From Oidiodendron maius Zn (taxonomy: Eukaryota > Ascomycota > Leotiomycetes > Myxotrichaceae), in the NCBI GenBank assembly GCA_000827325.1, contig KN832870.1, positions 1,488,001-1,552,000 on the forward strand: DNA of 64,000 nucleotides, given 5' to 3'. The position numbers and the translations under genes are program-made. The notes under the pieces were generated by a model. It did no database searches, was not told the origin of the DNA, and worked only from the letters and a program-made list of their open reading frames with translations. Shown here in pieces: positions 46,530-59,117 of this stretch; the stretch's first letter is position 1; each line of letters begins with the position of its first letter.

Positions 46530-48606
46530 ATGGCTGAAGATTCCTCTGGGATGGTGGTCTCTCAAGGAGGGTCAACTGGCGATAGTGCATCTGTACTTGA
46601 AAGGATACAAGAGCTCCTCAAGTCAAAGGACGACACATCCAGATTTGTTGGACTCGCTCTTCTAAAGACTGCCCTTGATAATGGACAACTTGCCCAGAAT
46701 CCAGAACCAATACGCAAACTTTGGGAATCGATATCGCCAAAGTTTATAGACCGTCTGCTGCGTGCGCAGCCTAGTGACAAGGTCACAAAGCCCGAGGCGC
46801 AGAATATGGTTGATCTGGCAATTTCTGTGCTTCATACCTTCACGACCTTGTTGCCAGAAGAAGGCCTGAGAGATACGAGAGTCATTGGGAGGACATCTCA
46901 TCTGGTGAATGCGTTGTTAAAAAGGTTGGGGTTTAATACTTCTTCAAAGATATGAGCTAATGTTTTTACAGCTCCCAAGACACTACAATACTAGTCCTTC
47001 AAACTCTCATGACCATCGTTAGCCAGCCCGAGGGCTCCCTGGAGATGCTACGAGTTGAAGATCTATCACCTTTGACTGAAATAGCGCCTCAAAACCCATC
47101 CGCTCTGGATATTCTTGGCTTCACCTGGACGAACGCGTCTGTAATCAGCAACGAGATTAGCGATGTCCGAGAAAGCCTTAACAAGTACATGCCAAAACTA
47201 TTAACCACGTTCAAGGATACCGATGCGGTTACTCTCATAAGCTTTTTTGGTAGCTTGGTACCCAAATTAGCACCTGAAGTGAGCAGTAATACCCATCATT
47301 TTTCGAGTATGAAACTAATGAGTTTCAGGCTCTCCCCCCGGACCCAAAATGGCTGGCTACACTTACCACCAGTTTGCGCAAACTCGTCAGCAGTAGGCCG
47401 ACTTCCACTGGAAGAGCCGCATACACCCTGCTTGCAGCTTCTCTGCTACAAGCATATCCAGAAAAGGCGCCAAACCTGGTTTTCTCTGATCGTTCTCCAA
47501 AAAGTTTTTCAAAAGACTTTGAGAGTAAACCCTTCTCATACCTTTTCATCAATCTTCTTTTAATTGACCTGCGGTCGTCCTTTCCAACACTACTCTCAAA
47601 ACTCAACAGTGCCGAGTATCCAGGAATATCACAACGTTTATCTGCTGCATTCGATATCATTTCAGGCTTCATAGGTTTCTTAGTCAGGAGGTTAGATGAA
47701 GACGATGACACTAGTTCGATTGATTTCAAGATGCCCCCTGATCTCCTCTTGAAACTGCGCAAAGATATCTCGGAAACCGTTTCCCTCACAATCGAATACT
47801 TGCGAGATAGATGGGACAGCTCTGTCGCCGGGGCCTCAGGCCTCCATCCAGATGCTCGGGCAGGAACGGCTGTCACCTCAGAAGGCACGCGACTGACTCT
47901 TACCTGGGAGTCAATGAAAGATAATGTCACTGAGGATCCGCTGATCCTGGCTGGAATCAGGGCTTTGGCGATATGGACCCGTGAAGACGAGAACGAAAAT
48001 CTACGGACCGAGAGCGCGGGTCTTATGGACCTGTTCATTGAACTGTATAAGTCCAGTCATACTGGCGCGGTTGATTTCCGGTACCCAATCCTACTCGCCC
48101 TAGAAGGTATCCTGGATACGGAAGATGGCGTTGACGGGTTCCTAAGCCAGGGGGGATGGGATGTGCTCTTTGCAGATCTAGAAACGATACTTAATCACAC
48201 CTTAAAAGACATCACCCCTGGCGCGTCGTTGTCGGCCAGCGCAGCGAGAGGATTGGAAGCTGTGCGCGTGCTTCTTGCAGTTGTTGATCACAGCTCAACA
48301 ACATACCTTAAAGAAGACTGGATGAACGCCGTTACTACAACGACAGCGTTAAAAGCCCCATCAAGTTCATCTCCCCCAATCGTTATCGAACTTAACATAG
48401 CTATGCTACAGCTTTCCACTGCACTCCTTTCAAAAGCAGCGGGGAGAGCGCAGAAGCGATACGTGACGGCCAACCCTGCACTCTCCGGTCTTAGGAATCA
48501 ACTGTATACGGTAGCAGAGGGAATGGATGACAAGGAGGAGGCCGCTGAGTTTATCGGCCTGCTCCAAGATGTACAACTAGACCTGGAGAACTTGAATTTC
48601 TCCTAG
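46530..48606 (+). CDS. Neurochondrin-family protein
   Basis: A cytosolic all-helical protein of 659 residues from three exons: 46530-46924, 46972-47278 and 47329-48606. The N-terminal motif IQELLKSKDDTSRFVGLALL is the hallmark of Pfam Neurochondrin (PF05536), followed by ARM-like helices throughout (for example LALLKTALDNGQ, FDIISGFIGFLVRRLDEDDD, LILAGIRALAIW, YPILLALEGIL). The family is conserved from fungi to man; in animals it is linked to signalling and neurite growth, but its fungal function is unknown. The second junction (GAA to GCTCTCCCC) restores the frame after a 50-bp intron. The length is close to that of other family members. Confidence 0.85.
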
Positions 48607-51600
48607 GTACCTTAGCGTAGCCTGTGATTCATGCAAGCCGGGTCACTCACAGGGTATAAAATACCTCGGAGTATGATAGCCGTTGAATGACAGGTGAGGT
48701 TAAGATAGAGCATTGCAAAAGGAGGCGTCTCCGAACCACTGACTGTTCCACACTAGTCAACTATGGTTCTGGAATGACACCATCCGCTAGAACCACCTTC
48801 TGTGAAGCCTGGTTTCGAGGGCTCATGCGATATGCATTTGCCAAGCATGAAACATGCCACAAATCATGATTGGATAGGATGGTTTGAACACTTATCCCCG
48901 GTGCTGGGACTGTTTTTTTTCTGGAAGATGTTTTCTTCTCCCCGTGACAAAAATAGCTTGCTTTCTTGCTTCCAAATGCAGTATGGAATCACAAAGTGAA
49001 AGGCCAACCTGGAGGGGTATGGTCTCGTGAAACAATGCTGAAGTAGAATAAGTGGGAGATAGATACGGGAGAGGAAGTAGCTGGTTTGGTACATGGCGGT
49101 TGAGAAATTTCAACGAGTCTATGTCCATAAGTAGATAGAGTATGTTTGTATGAGCGCTGACCGCGCTCCACTCCGCACTTAACTCGGGGAGATAGAGCCA
49201 AACGAATGTCAATTTACATAAACGAACTTCACATCTATCTTGCCCTGCCCTGCTAAATCATGTACGCCTTGACGTGCGGGAAATCCATGGCGTCGATCGA
49301 CGACCTCGATGGCCTCGATCCGAGGTATCTGAGCTCTTCGTTGGGTAGAGACATTCGCAGCGTAGCACTGAAGAGCAAAACGTACGCTTTGATCTTGATC
49401 TTGCGCCGCGCACGAGCCCAACGTACGATGACGATCTGAGTCTTAGCACCTGGAAGTTGTCCGTAGTACAGTACAAACGAAGGATGGGTGGAAGAAGGTC
49501 CACAAGGCCAAGGTCCTGCTCCCCGATACCCCTTACACGTAGCACACGGAATATCACCTATCTGGTGCTTGGGCTGCCCTCGCTCGACGTCCTGTACGCT
49601 TTGATGTCTGGGGAAGTCTGTGCGCCACCAATCACGATATTGGCCAATGATCTACTGAAAGAGCCTGCGAAGGGAAGGGGCAATGAAACGACTTCGGCCC
49701 TCACTCATAATTCCGCGGAGGGCCTACGATGGGGCCGGCCAAATTTCCCCCGGACAGACCACGCTGGTGGGCCTAGAGGTCCAGACTGCGGAGAGCGTGG
49801 CCGCAACGCTGCCGGAAAAGCAAAATGAGATGGCTAGGGATACTGACGAAATCTCGCGTCCAGCTTTGGCCGCTCAATAGGGGTCAACGCAGGGTAAAGG
49901 GCATATCCATGCTTGTTACCAAAAAAAAAAAAAAAAAAAGGAATGCACACGCCATCAATATCACCTCGATATAGGCAGGAGTCAGAGCGGCCCGAACGAG
50001 AACAATCACGTGACGGATAGGATGGCCTCTCGTCACGTGCCAGAAGATAAAGAGTCCTGATCTGATGATTGCCACATGCGACCCGCAGACGGGAAGGCAG
50101 TTGGGCTTTCCAGAAGGTAAAAGAATGGATATCAAACAACCACATGCCTTACTTGGAATCGGGACTGCATGAAGAGCCTTCAATAACGGGATGGAGTGGA
50201 GATAGCAAAGTGCATGACATGTGCTTCCGCTGTGCCTTTGGTAAGGGGCTGGTGGCAACAGCCAGGTTAGCCCTGCAAAGATGTAAATTTCTTGGCTGCG
50301 GGAAGGTACAGTAATTACACAGCGACTCGGCCCATCGCTCGCTGTTCCTGGATCTCGCGGGCCGCTGATTGTTCGTGGACTTCCCGCGCCAAGTGTGCGA
50401 AGGAGGGTGCTCCCGCCTGCCGGGTTGAGTGTTGGGATTTCCAACCACGCTCATGTGCATGCTGTGTGACGTTGGGAGCCGTCGATGAGAGATCAAAGGG
50501 TCTGATGCAGCGCGAGCTGGAAGTGGGCCGGGGCCTTGCGAGATCACTAAGTCTGGGCCGCTGGCCGCAGCTGAGAATCAATAGTCGCGCGGTTATCTGC
50601 AGGTGGATCTTCTGGGTTCAGGGCTGCTGGAAGAGACTGTCCTGAAAGGTGTTGGCCGACGCACATGGTTCAGTGTCAAGTTGAAGATAGGCCCCCTCCG
50701 TGCGTGTCCTCCTGATATCTCGGTCGCCGCCATACATAAGGGTTGCGATTCTCCCACCATCAGAGGCAGCAAGCCCAAAGCTTACCGTGTGCGCGAACCA
50801 ATAAAGAATATGAGCCTGGCATCCTTGCAAAGTCTGAATTACTTGCAGAGAGGATCTCGATAGCCGCCAGGACTGGTGGTCAGTCTGACAGTTATTTTCG
50901 TTTCCTGGCGAATCCACAATCACTGCACATCTGCGGTGCTGAGCAGCACTCAGCCATGAGCCGCGAGTCGACATCGTTGTCCTCAGTGCCACAAAAGCCC
51001 CTTTCCTTCAACGAGGAATCGCGATCGATTTCCGGAAACATGTCAAATGCCAAACCCCACGCGAGCGCCACGTTGGGTTGACGCCATCCTGACTGGCCAG
51101 CTCGGCCTTCAGCCCGCTTACAGCGTAGGGGGCAGGTTTCCCGCCTCTGACGGTCTGGCTGACCAGTCGAAGTTTCGATCAGCCATGTGCGCCGGCCGTG
51201 GAGTACGGGAGTCCGTAACGCTGCCGTGTGCTACAGTAGTATCACTAACAGCGAAGGCGAGCTTTACCTCGTAGAGGACGGACCGCTCGTTCTTCGCGCT
51301 GGACAGATCTGCCAATGGGAGCGGAGAAGCTTGGACAGCCGATCATTTCCCTGCAGAAACATCTCCGATAGTGTAAATGCTATGTAATATGCCCCTCTGG
51401 TCTTCTGTGCCATGGCCAGCGCCACCGCCTTTGTACTCTGCTCTCACTGTGGTCGAGAGAATACCTCGGGTGTCCTGCTTATCCTGACGGAGAGCGCACC
51501 ACGCGCATTCACACACCCCAGAATTCATGAGTCGCCGTATTCATCTCGTAGACGCCGCTTAGTCGCAGTGCGTAAGCCTTCGCTGCGGATGTAGCGAGGA

Positions 51601-54600
51601 CGATCTACATTCAGAGAATGGCACCCCGGAAAGGTCACGGGAGTTCGCAATGGCGTGTGGAACCAATTGTCTGTCTCATGATATGGATCGTGCTGCCTGG
51701 GACCGATCTTGAAGGCCCATACAACGGGTTGGCCGGCAAGTCAAGATGGTGATGCCGGTACTGCTGCAGGTGGTTCTGCCCTGACATGAGCAGGCGTGTT
51801 GGTGGCTCGGGTTTGGGAGTCTCTGAAGTAAGCATCCTCACATGTCCAAGCGCCAACCTCGCTACATGAAATGTTTAGATCAAATATCTCCTCGTTGGCA
51901 TTCATGTCAGAAGACTGTAAATTAGTCGTGTCATATATGACAGAAAAGGGTCTTGTTACTTCCCATGCATGCTGGAGTGGCAAGGAGTATGGTAGTAATG
52001 TCTCCTTGCCGGGATGTTCGAGTGTTTTGCATTATCCCACCACATCTAACTTAAGAATTTCGTTCCTAGCCTGAAGACGATGACAAGGCTCGCCAGAATG
52101 TTATCTGCAAGCAGTCGCCTGATTCGAACGAAGACATCGCTTGGGAATTTTCAGCCATCTTCGGCCCGTTCTCGTCTCCTTCTGGGGCGAGATTCAACTC
52201 TTTGGGGAAGGTATGCAGATCCGTACACCGAGGTGAGCTCTGGCGTATTTCACCAGCCGGGTTCCCCATCTATTGAAACTTATTCAGTAGATGACCAGAT
52301 TAAACTTCAATTATTGCCGGGTGACTTCCATTTATTGCCTGTCGTAGTATGGCTCGCCTTGTTTCGGAGCAGATCGTCAAGTGCGTGCCTGTACAACCCA
52401 CGACTTGCATGAGCTACCGTATTGATCAGTCATTGCCGAGCCGTAGGGGCAGCGTTCATGCGTGGCAAGTAGGGAACCACACATGGCTGACGGGAGGTGC
52501 TGTGGCTTCATCAGCCGGCCTCAAACAGCTTCCGAAACAACGGGACCCCGTAGTCAGTACCGACACAGGTGGTATTGGAATGTGGAGGTGCCGAGGACAG
52601 GACTTAATGATATAACTAGTAGCATGAGCCTACCTATTAATACTCTTTCATGGCTATGAGGACATTCTTGCTCTCTTCTGTGAAAGGATAAAAAGCGCCT
52701 TGATGGCGCCACTACGCTACCTTACAAGCTCCGGGCTTTTATGAAAAGAGTTTCCACGAACATATATAATGCTGCTACTTTGGTACCTCCTAGTGATATC
52801 ACTCCCATGTTAAGCGCTGTTATAGGAGGAATCTGGTGGTGGTGGTGTCCATTCCTCCTAGTATACACTGCTACGCTCGGTATCAGGTGGATTAACTCCG
52901 TGGGTAAACAGCTGAAGGGATGCGGTTGCCCGCCATCTGAATGCTGGTGTCGCAACGCTCGTCAACTTTTAGACTCGTGAATGGTTACAGTAGACGCGAC
53001 CAAGGGGCGCAAGTGGCGAAACCGAGCCCAGACGAGACCAGCACCGTACGGCGCAGCTCAGCAGTAGCAGGCCTTAAGACCGGGAATACGGTGTGGAATC
53101 AACAGCGGCAGATGAGATAATTGCACCGCGCAAGCGCACTGTCGGCCGTGCAACCCATTGCCCATGCACTTGGTCGGCGGTTGACGCAAGAACGCAAGAA
53201 ATCTGGGCTCTCCGGTTGCGGATACGTCCCCTAGGCCAACCCGACTCCTGTCACCTGGACGGCCACGAGAGCGCAGGGCCGGGCGAGGCAAAGTATAATT
53301 TTAGACCCCCATCTCATAATGGGTGGGCACAGTAAGAAACGTCGTTGCTTGACGATGAGGGACCGTAAGAGATAGATAGGTGGTCCCCGACTGCGCCTTG
53401 CGCCATTGCGTTTCCACCCTCCCCTCCCTCAGGTACCGTCTGGCTGGGCAATCCAGAGCGTTGATACCCCTCGGGGATTAGAATGGCCTGCGGCTGCTAC
53501 CTCTCTTGCACATCACACTACGACTCTGAAGTGGGGAGGACACGACCTGAGGTACCGACTTGGGACCGCCATTCTCGTCCTCGTCCCAGACACAGTCGGC
53601 GCTGGCTTGTGCACGCTGCTGACAAGATTGGATGGGATACTGTACAGTACAGTGTGTGGCTACTGTGCAGGAGCAGACTGCCTGCAGCATACGATGCGTG
53701 CGCAGGGCCCGTATTCCCATCCCATGCCTGGCTTGGGCCCTGGTGTCGCTGATCCCGGAGGTTGCGTCCAGATTAGCCCTCCCAGTCCCTGAATCTCGCC
53801 GCCCCATACCCGCGCCCAACCCTAGATGGCCTAGTATGCCCCGATACCTCAGCCGCCACCAATTTTCCGCCCCGCTCGCAAGTACCTCTCCATTCCGTTT
53901 GGTGCGCTGCTGCCTCTACAGTTGGAATGCACCAACCCCCTCGCCCTCGCGCCCCCCCCCCCGTCGCAAAAGATCAGTGAAGGCCACTCCGAGCAAGGAT
54001 GCTGGTCCCTTCTGGTCCCACTGTATCATACATACCCTCTTCCCGCTCGAGCACTGCTCGCCTGGGCTCCTGCTGCTGCTCTTGCTATTCTGTGTTGCTG
54101 TGTTCCTGTGCTACTGTTGACGACGAACAGCGCGAGACCGCTCCCACTATCGCTCTACTACCAACCCGAATCTGCGCTCCTGGACGATCAAAGCGACAAG
54201 CCATCTCCAGGACGCCCACGCCCCCAGTCGAATCTGACGGGACTCGTGCGCCAGCCGGACCGCCAGCAGCTCCCCGACAATTCCATTCTTCCTCCCCGCG
54301 CGGTCGACAATTGAGTCGCAACTCCTACCAAGCATCTGATACAAGGCCACAGGGGGATATCTGGAACGGCCTCATACGGCAGCCGCTGCCCTGATCTCTT
54401 GCGAACTTGAATAACAAATACCATAGGTGGCGATTGGTTGAGCCAGGCTTAGAGACGCACTGGTGATCGCCAACAGAGTGGGAGAACAAAGCGCTTGGAA
54501 GAAGGAAGATATAAACGACAACTCGTAAAAGCCGCGGCCCTGTGAGGCGCTGGTCTTGTGACAGCTGGCGATAATTGGCTCTCCGGTCAATTTTTGAAGA

Positions 54601-54868
54601 GAAGACTTTCTGTTGGCCCGGGCATACATTATTACATGTCGAAAATCCCCTGTGGGTGCCACCCCTTTTCGAATCGCACTCTCTCGATCATCGCCCTCCG
54701 GGAAAGCCAAAGAAATCAGGGACAGGTCTCGGCCTTATTATGAGCTCGGACTGCTGAGCAGCTCGAGTCAAATACCAACTTCAGACTAAAAGACACAAAA
54801 AGAGTGACAGCGCCCTGTTAGGGCCTCGCTATTGAACTGGCGCTCCGCAACCAGAACCCTAGAAATGT
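48607..54868. other. Long gene-free interval, 6.3 kb, mixed GC-rich
   Basis: I read both strands and find no domain, no chain of exons with consistent splice signals, and no tRNA or rRNA. Many open frames of 60-190 codons exist in overlapping frames, the usual noise in GC-rich DNA. Features inside are an A19 tract at 49921-49939, an inverted repeat of CACGTGACG at 50007-50039, and pyrimidine-rich C-tracts at about 53940-53965. The right part (about 53.8-54.9 kb) is probably the 5' leader or promoter of the Far1-like gene and could hold an unrecognised 5' exon. The left part remains unexplained. Confidence 0.5.
50007..50039. promoter_or_regulatory. Inverted repeat of CACGTGACG half-sites
   Basis: CACGTGACG at 50007-50015 and its exact complement CGTCACGTG at 50031-50039 are separated by 15 bp. 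Each arm contains the E-box CACGTG bound by bHLH factors (Cbf1-type in yeast). The symmetry suggests a paired binding site, but no gene start lies nearby. Confidence 0.5.
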
Positions 54869-57800
54869 ATGCACGCCCTCTACCCTGACTTCTCTCTGCC
54901 GAGTTTTCAAAAGCTGACCTCTCTACCTCAACAGACTACCTATACGGTCCTTGCTACTCGCCGGGTGCAACAATTTTTAAATCCGCCCTCTCCTGTCCTA
55001 GAGCACGCCGGCACGAGTGACTTCCGCCAGAGAGCGGGCGGCGGTATGGCAGGTATGTTGGATACAGACAGGAGCCGGACTAGACGGGAGAGAACCTTCG
55101 TCGGGACTGAATGCGCTGTCTGCGAGGAGCCTCTGGAGCATACACTCCGTGGCGAGCGGGTTCTACAGTTCTCTTGCGGGCACGTCTCGCACGAGGCCTG
55201 TTTCTACGAATACATCAAAGAGTTCGAATCGCAATATTGCCCGACATGTAACGCGCCACTAGGCCTGGATACAAGCCGAGGAGGCAATATACTGGATATT
55301 GGTAGGAAATCCAAAGGATGAACTTTGCTCCCGTGCAATATAGCTAATCAATCACCCTCTCTTTAGAAAAGCTAAGCAGCATTGTGCGATCAGTATCCAC
55401 GAGCGATCAGTCCATCAGATCAAACCAAACACCTACGCCGACTTTATGGGACGGTCAGACTGCGCGCCCTCATAGCGTTGATTCCCAGCGGAAGCAACGT
55501 AGAGATAGCAGTCGCGAGAGCAATGGAGGCGGCAGCAGCAGGGGGAGTAGGGATGGCCGCGACAAGTATGGAGCGAGGTCGCACAATCGCAATAACTCCG
55601 CCATTACAGACCCTCCATCATCTGGAGGCTACACCGAGACGACGAGCAGTGGTCCGCCTCGGCGACATGACTATGATGTGCAGTCTATGGAGTCAAATCT
55701 GGTCAGCCCCAGAACAAGTGTAGCACGAAATCCGATCCCCCCGCCAGCCGTCAGTGTCCGATCGGAATTCCCAACCCTAAATCGGTCGCGGCAGCAGCAG
55801 ACCTTAACATGTCTAGTCACAATAGAGGTGCCAGACAATAAATGGAGACCCGATCCTGATGATTTGCGACCTACACCTCCAGTGCCTCAACTTCGGCCTG
55901 AAGATACATATGCCAGACCCCCATCACCTGCACAGAGTGCGCCACGATTTTATCCGTATGAGTCTCCTGAGGTATTAGAGGAAATGACGAGAAGTCTGCG
56001 CAGCCGGGTTGAGAACTGGCATGGGCTCGACTTCAGCAGGTATGTATCAATTGGTGTGAAAAGCCGACATCACAGCTAACAGCCCCCAGATTCGGAAAGT
56101 TGCGTCTCTACGGCACCATCAAGGTCGGAAAAGACATGGTATCGTGGCAGGAGCTAGAGTGCTTCCTCTTCGCGGAGATGCTTATCTGCGTGAAGGAAAA
56201 GAAGATGCAAGCAGCCTCGCAACAGTGGGATAATCCAGCTCGGAAGAATACTCGATGTACGCTAAAGGGTTCCATCCTGATAAAGAAGCACTTGAACGAG
56301 GTCATCGAGACTGGCGATAAGACACACAGCCAGAGTGATAAAGGCAGCGCCCGACTCGCTGAAGAAAACATTTTGACTCTCAGCCTGTCAGTTGCTGAGC
56401 TTCCTTCTTTCCATCTCAAATTCGACAGCCGCAACCAGTTAAAGCTCTGGCAGCAAGCCCTCCTAGACCTGAATGCCATTGAGGGTTCGCCTGCTCGAAG
56501 TCCAGATTCTGAACTCTCTGAGACAGAGGAAGAGGAGTGGCAACGAGTGTCTGACCCAAGGGTCTCCTCAGTTAATTCATCATCTTACGGCGCTGGGAGA
56601 TCTGGTACAACGCTTGCAACGGAGTACACAGCCAACACTGGAAAGACTACCCGACTGCCTATGACTATTCACGTCCCCATCGACATTGTAGTCGTTGTTC
56701 CTATATCATCTTCGATGCAAGGAGTTAAGATTGGTCTTGTACGAGATGCATTGAAATTCATGGTCCAAAATTTAGGAGAGCGTGATCGCATGGGTCTCAT
56801 CACCTTCGGATCGAGCAGCGGCGCAGCGCCACTGGTGGGCATGACCACGAAGACCTGGCATGGATGGCCGGGAGTTTTGAACTCGATCCGACCTGTCGGG
56901 CAGAAGAGCCATCGGGCGGATGTCGTCGATGGTGCAAATATCGCGATGGATTTACTGATGCAGCGCAAGTCGAACAACCCTATAGCCACTATTCTCTTGA
57001 TCAGTGATTCATCAACCTCAGATGCTGAGAGTGTTGACTTCGTCGTTTCACGAGCCGAGGCTGCAAAGTAAGTGCAACTAAATAAGGTTTCCTGTCTTAG
57101 TCTACTAACCATAATAGGATTGCAATTCATTCGTTCGGGCTCGGCATGACCCATAAGCCAGACACCATGATTGAACTGTCAACGAGAACCAAAGCCTCTT
57201 ACACCTATGTCAAGGACTGGATGATGTTGCGGGAGTGCCTTGCAGGCTGTCTCGGAGCCTTGCAGACAATGTCTCATCAGAACGTAAAGCTCAAGTTGAG
57301 ACTGCCTGAGGGTTCGCCAGCGAAGTTCGTCAAGATTAGCGGTGCCTTGCAGATCACAAAGCGAGCTACTGGCAAGGATGCCGAAGCCTCCCTCGGAGAC
57401 CTTAGATTTGGTGACAAGAGAGACATTCTAATACAGCTCGTTATATCCCCCGACAACGCACAAGAACAGCTGCCGCAAGACCCTTGGGAGTCGATCGTCT
57501 CTGGCCTCGAGGCTCTTGGCGGGCCCATTGATCAAGAAGATCAGAGAACACTTTCTATCGAGGAGGTTCCCCTTATTCAAGCAGATTTGACCTGGGGCGA
57601 TATCATCCGCGACGGCACCCTCACTCACCTCCCGCGTCCTTCCCTACTCGCCATTACCATGCTTCCACCAACCACGACACAGCAGAAGAAACAGACTTGG
57701 GGCAACGGTGGGCCTCCTATCCCTCCACACCCACTCGTTGTCCAGCGCCGTATGGAACTCTTAACTTCCGACATGCTCACCCGAGCACTAACACTCGTCT

Positions 57801-58381
57801 CGCGCGGTCAGCATGACCGTGCACAGCATCTTCTTAAGGAGACGCGGTCCATCCTCAAGGGACTCGGCAAAGGTGGCCTGCCACCGATTCCCCCTACCCC
57901 CTCTTCTCAATCAAAGTTCACGGCGAATGGAGCAGCGTCTGGTACAACTAACTCTACCACAACTAATTCCGCAACCACAAACTCGTCGCCATCATCCACC
58001 CCCACACCTGACCGTCGCCGTACTCCTTCTCCAACATCTGCTATTACCACTGGCCATAGTACTATCCCTGCCAATGGCTCGAATGACAATCTGTCTGTGG
58101 GCTCTTCAGCTGGCATTGATGCGAACACCGTTTCAGCCCTGGACGCTGAGCTAGAAGCAAGCCTAGAGTGGATCAACCACCCAGCAGTCTTTGGCCGGGA
58201 TAGCAGAAAGGCCGTCCTGCAAGCCATCGGTGTCATTAGCAGCCAGCGGGGATACACGTTCCGCACACCCATTGAGAGCCTCTGGGCCGGACGTGTGGGC
58301 GGCGTCAAGCGTCTAACAGATCGCAGTCGAGAATGGAGAGAGGAAGGTGGCGCCGAGGGTGGCATCACCGAAGAGAGCTAG
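54869..58381 (+). CDS. RING-PH-VWA scaffold protein, Far1/Ste5 family
   Basis: A likely pheromone or MAP-kinase signalling scaffold, by analogy with yeast Far1 and Ste5, which have the same RING, PH, VWA order. Four exons: 54869-55301, 55367-56039, 56090-57067 and 57118-58381, giving 1115 residues. The RING-H2 (about residues 82-127) reads CAVCEEPLEH, FSCGHVSHEAC and CPTC. A Ser/Pro-rich linker leads to a PH-like domain (about 369-485: FGKLRLYGTIKVGKDM, CFLFAEMLICVKEKK, FHLKFDSRNQLKLWQQALLD). A VWA-like domain starts IDIVVVVPISSSMQGVKIGL; the usual metal-binding Asp (D-x-S-x-S) is Pro here. The C-terminus is Ser/Thr/Pro-rich with LEASLEWINHPAVF. The start is uncertain: 54869 is the first in-frame ATG, but an acceptor-like site near 54940 and ATG at 55046 (MAGMLDTDR) leave the true N-terminus open. 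Confidence 0.82.
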
Positions 58382-59117
58382 ACAGAACTCCTTCTATACC
58401 TATCCACATATCCTATTTCGTTCAGAATCTTCCGGCACTTTGGATCAGCGTGGCATTGGTTTTACTTTCTTTCCGCTATATACCACAACCCAGGACTACG
58501 ATAAGAGATATATCACGACTTACATGGCTGCTTGCGAGTCTTTTACCAGTTTCCCTTCAAATTCTCTCATACCTTATTTGTACAATACCTGGCCGGAACC
58601 GATTATCCGCAGGCTCGCATCTTGGACATACCCCTTGCTGGATGAATTTCTCGCGCTTTGACTACTGATTTCCTTTGTTCTGGTCCGGTTTGTCTGTTGT
58701 CGTATCAGCGCTCTCTCCTTTCGTCCCTTCTTACAGGAGGATTTTTGGTGGAGGCTCGTGATTAAGCGTCTGTTTAAACGACAGATTTTTGGGTGAGGAA
58801 TTGGATGGCTGAATGAATCGATGGCGTGAAAGGAAATGCCCAGGATTGCCTGCCCTGTTGAAGGTCTTTGATTGTGTATGTTGTTATGTCATGGATGCGA
58901 AGCCGGGGTACTAGTATTCAACGAGCGACCGGTGCCAGTTAATACATATAGTAGATAGACAAATGATGATATAACGATCATGAGGAATATACGAGCGTTT
59001 CCCGCAACCCTGTCCTAGGATTCCATGTCTTGCACTCTGAATTTTTGTCATCTTTACTGCACAGATGCCCCTCCCAAACGAATTCCCCATAACAGGTTGC
59101 CGTCATAACTCGTATCT
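58382..59117. other. Intergenic, 736 bp, convergent 3' ends
   Basis: The interval between the Far1-like gene and the 2EXR gene, both ending here. Two open frames (58333-58668 and 58347-58661) are overlaps with the coding end and 3' region and lack domains. Confidence 0.5.

Noticed and set aside
49921-49939. A19 tract considered as the tail of a retrotransposed sequence.
   Set aside because: I could not find a flanking target-site duplication or any element coding sequence upstream of it.
49457-54394. Many overlapping frames of 60-190 codons in the long gap.
   Set aside because: They start mostly at non-ATG codons, conflict with each other on both strands, and show no domains or consistent splice sites.
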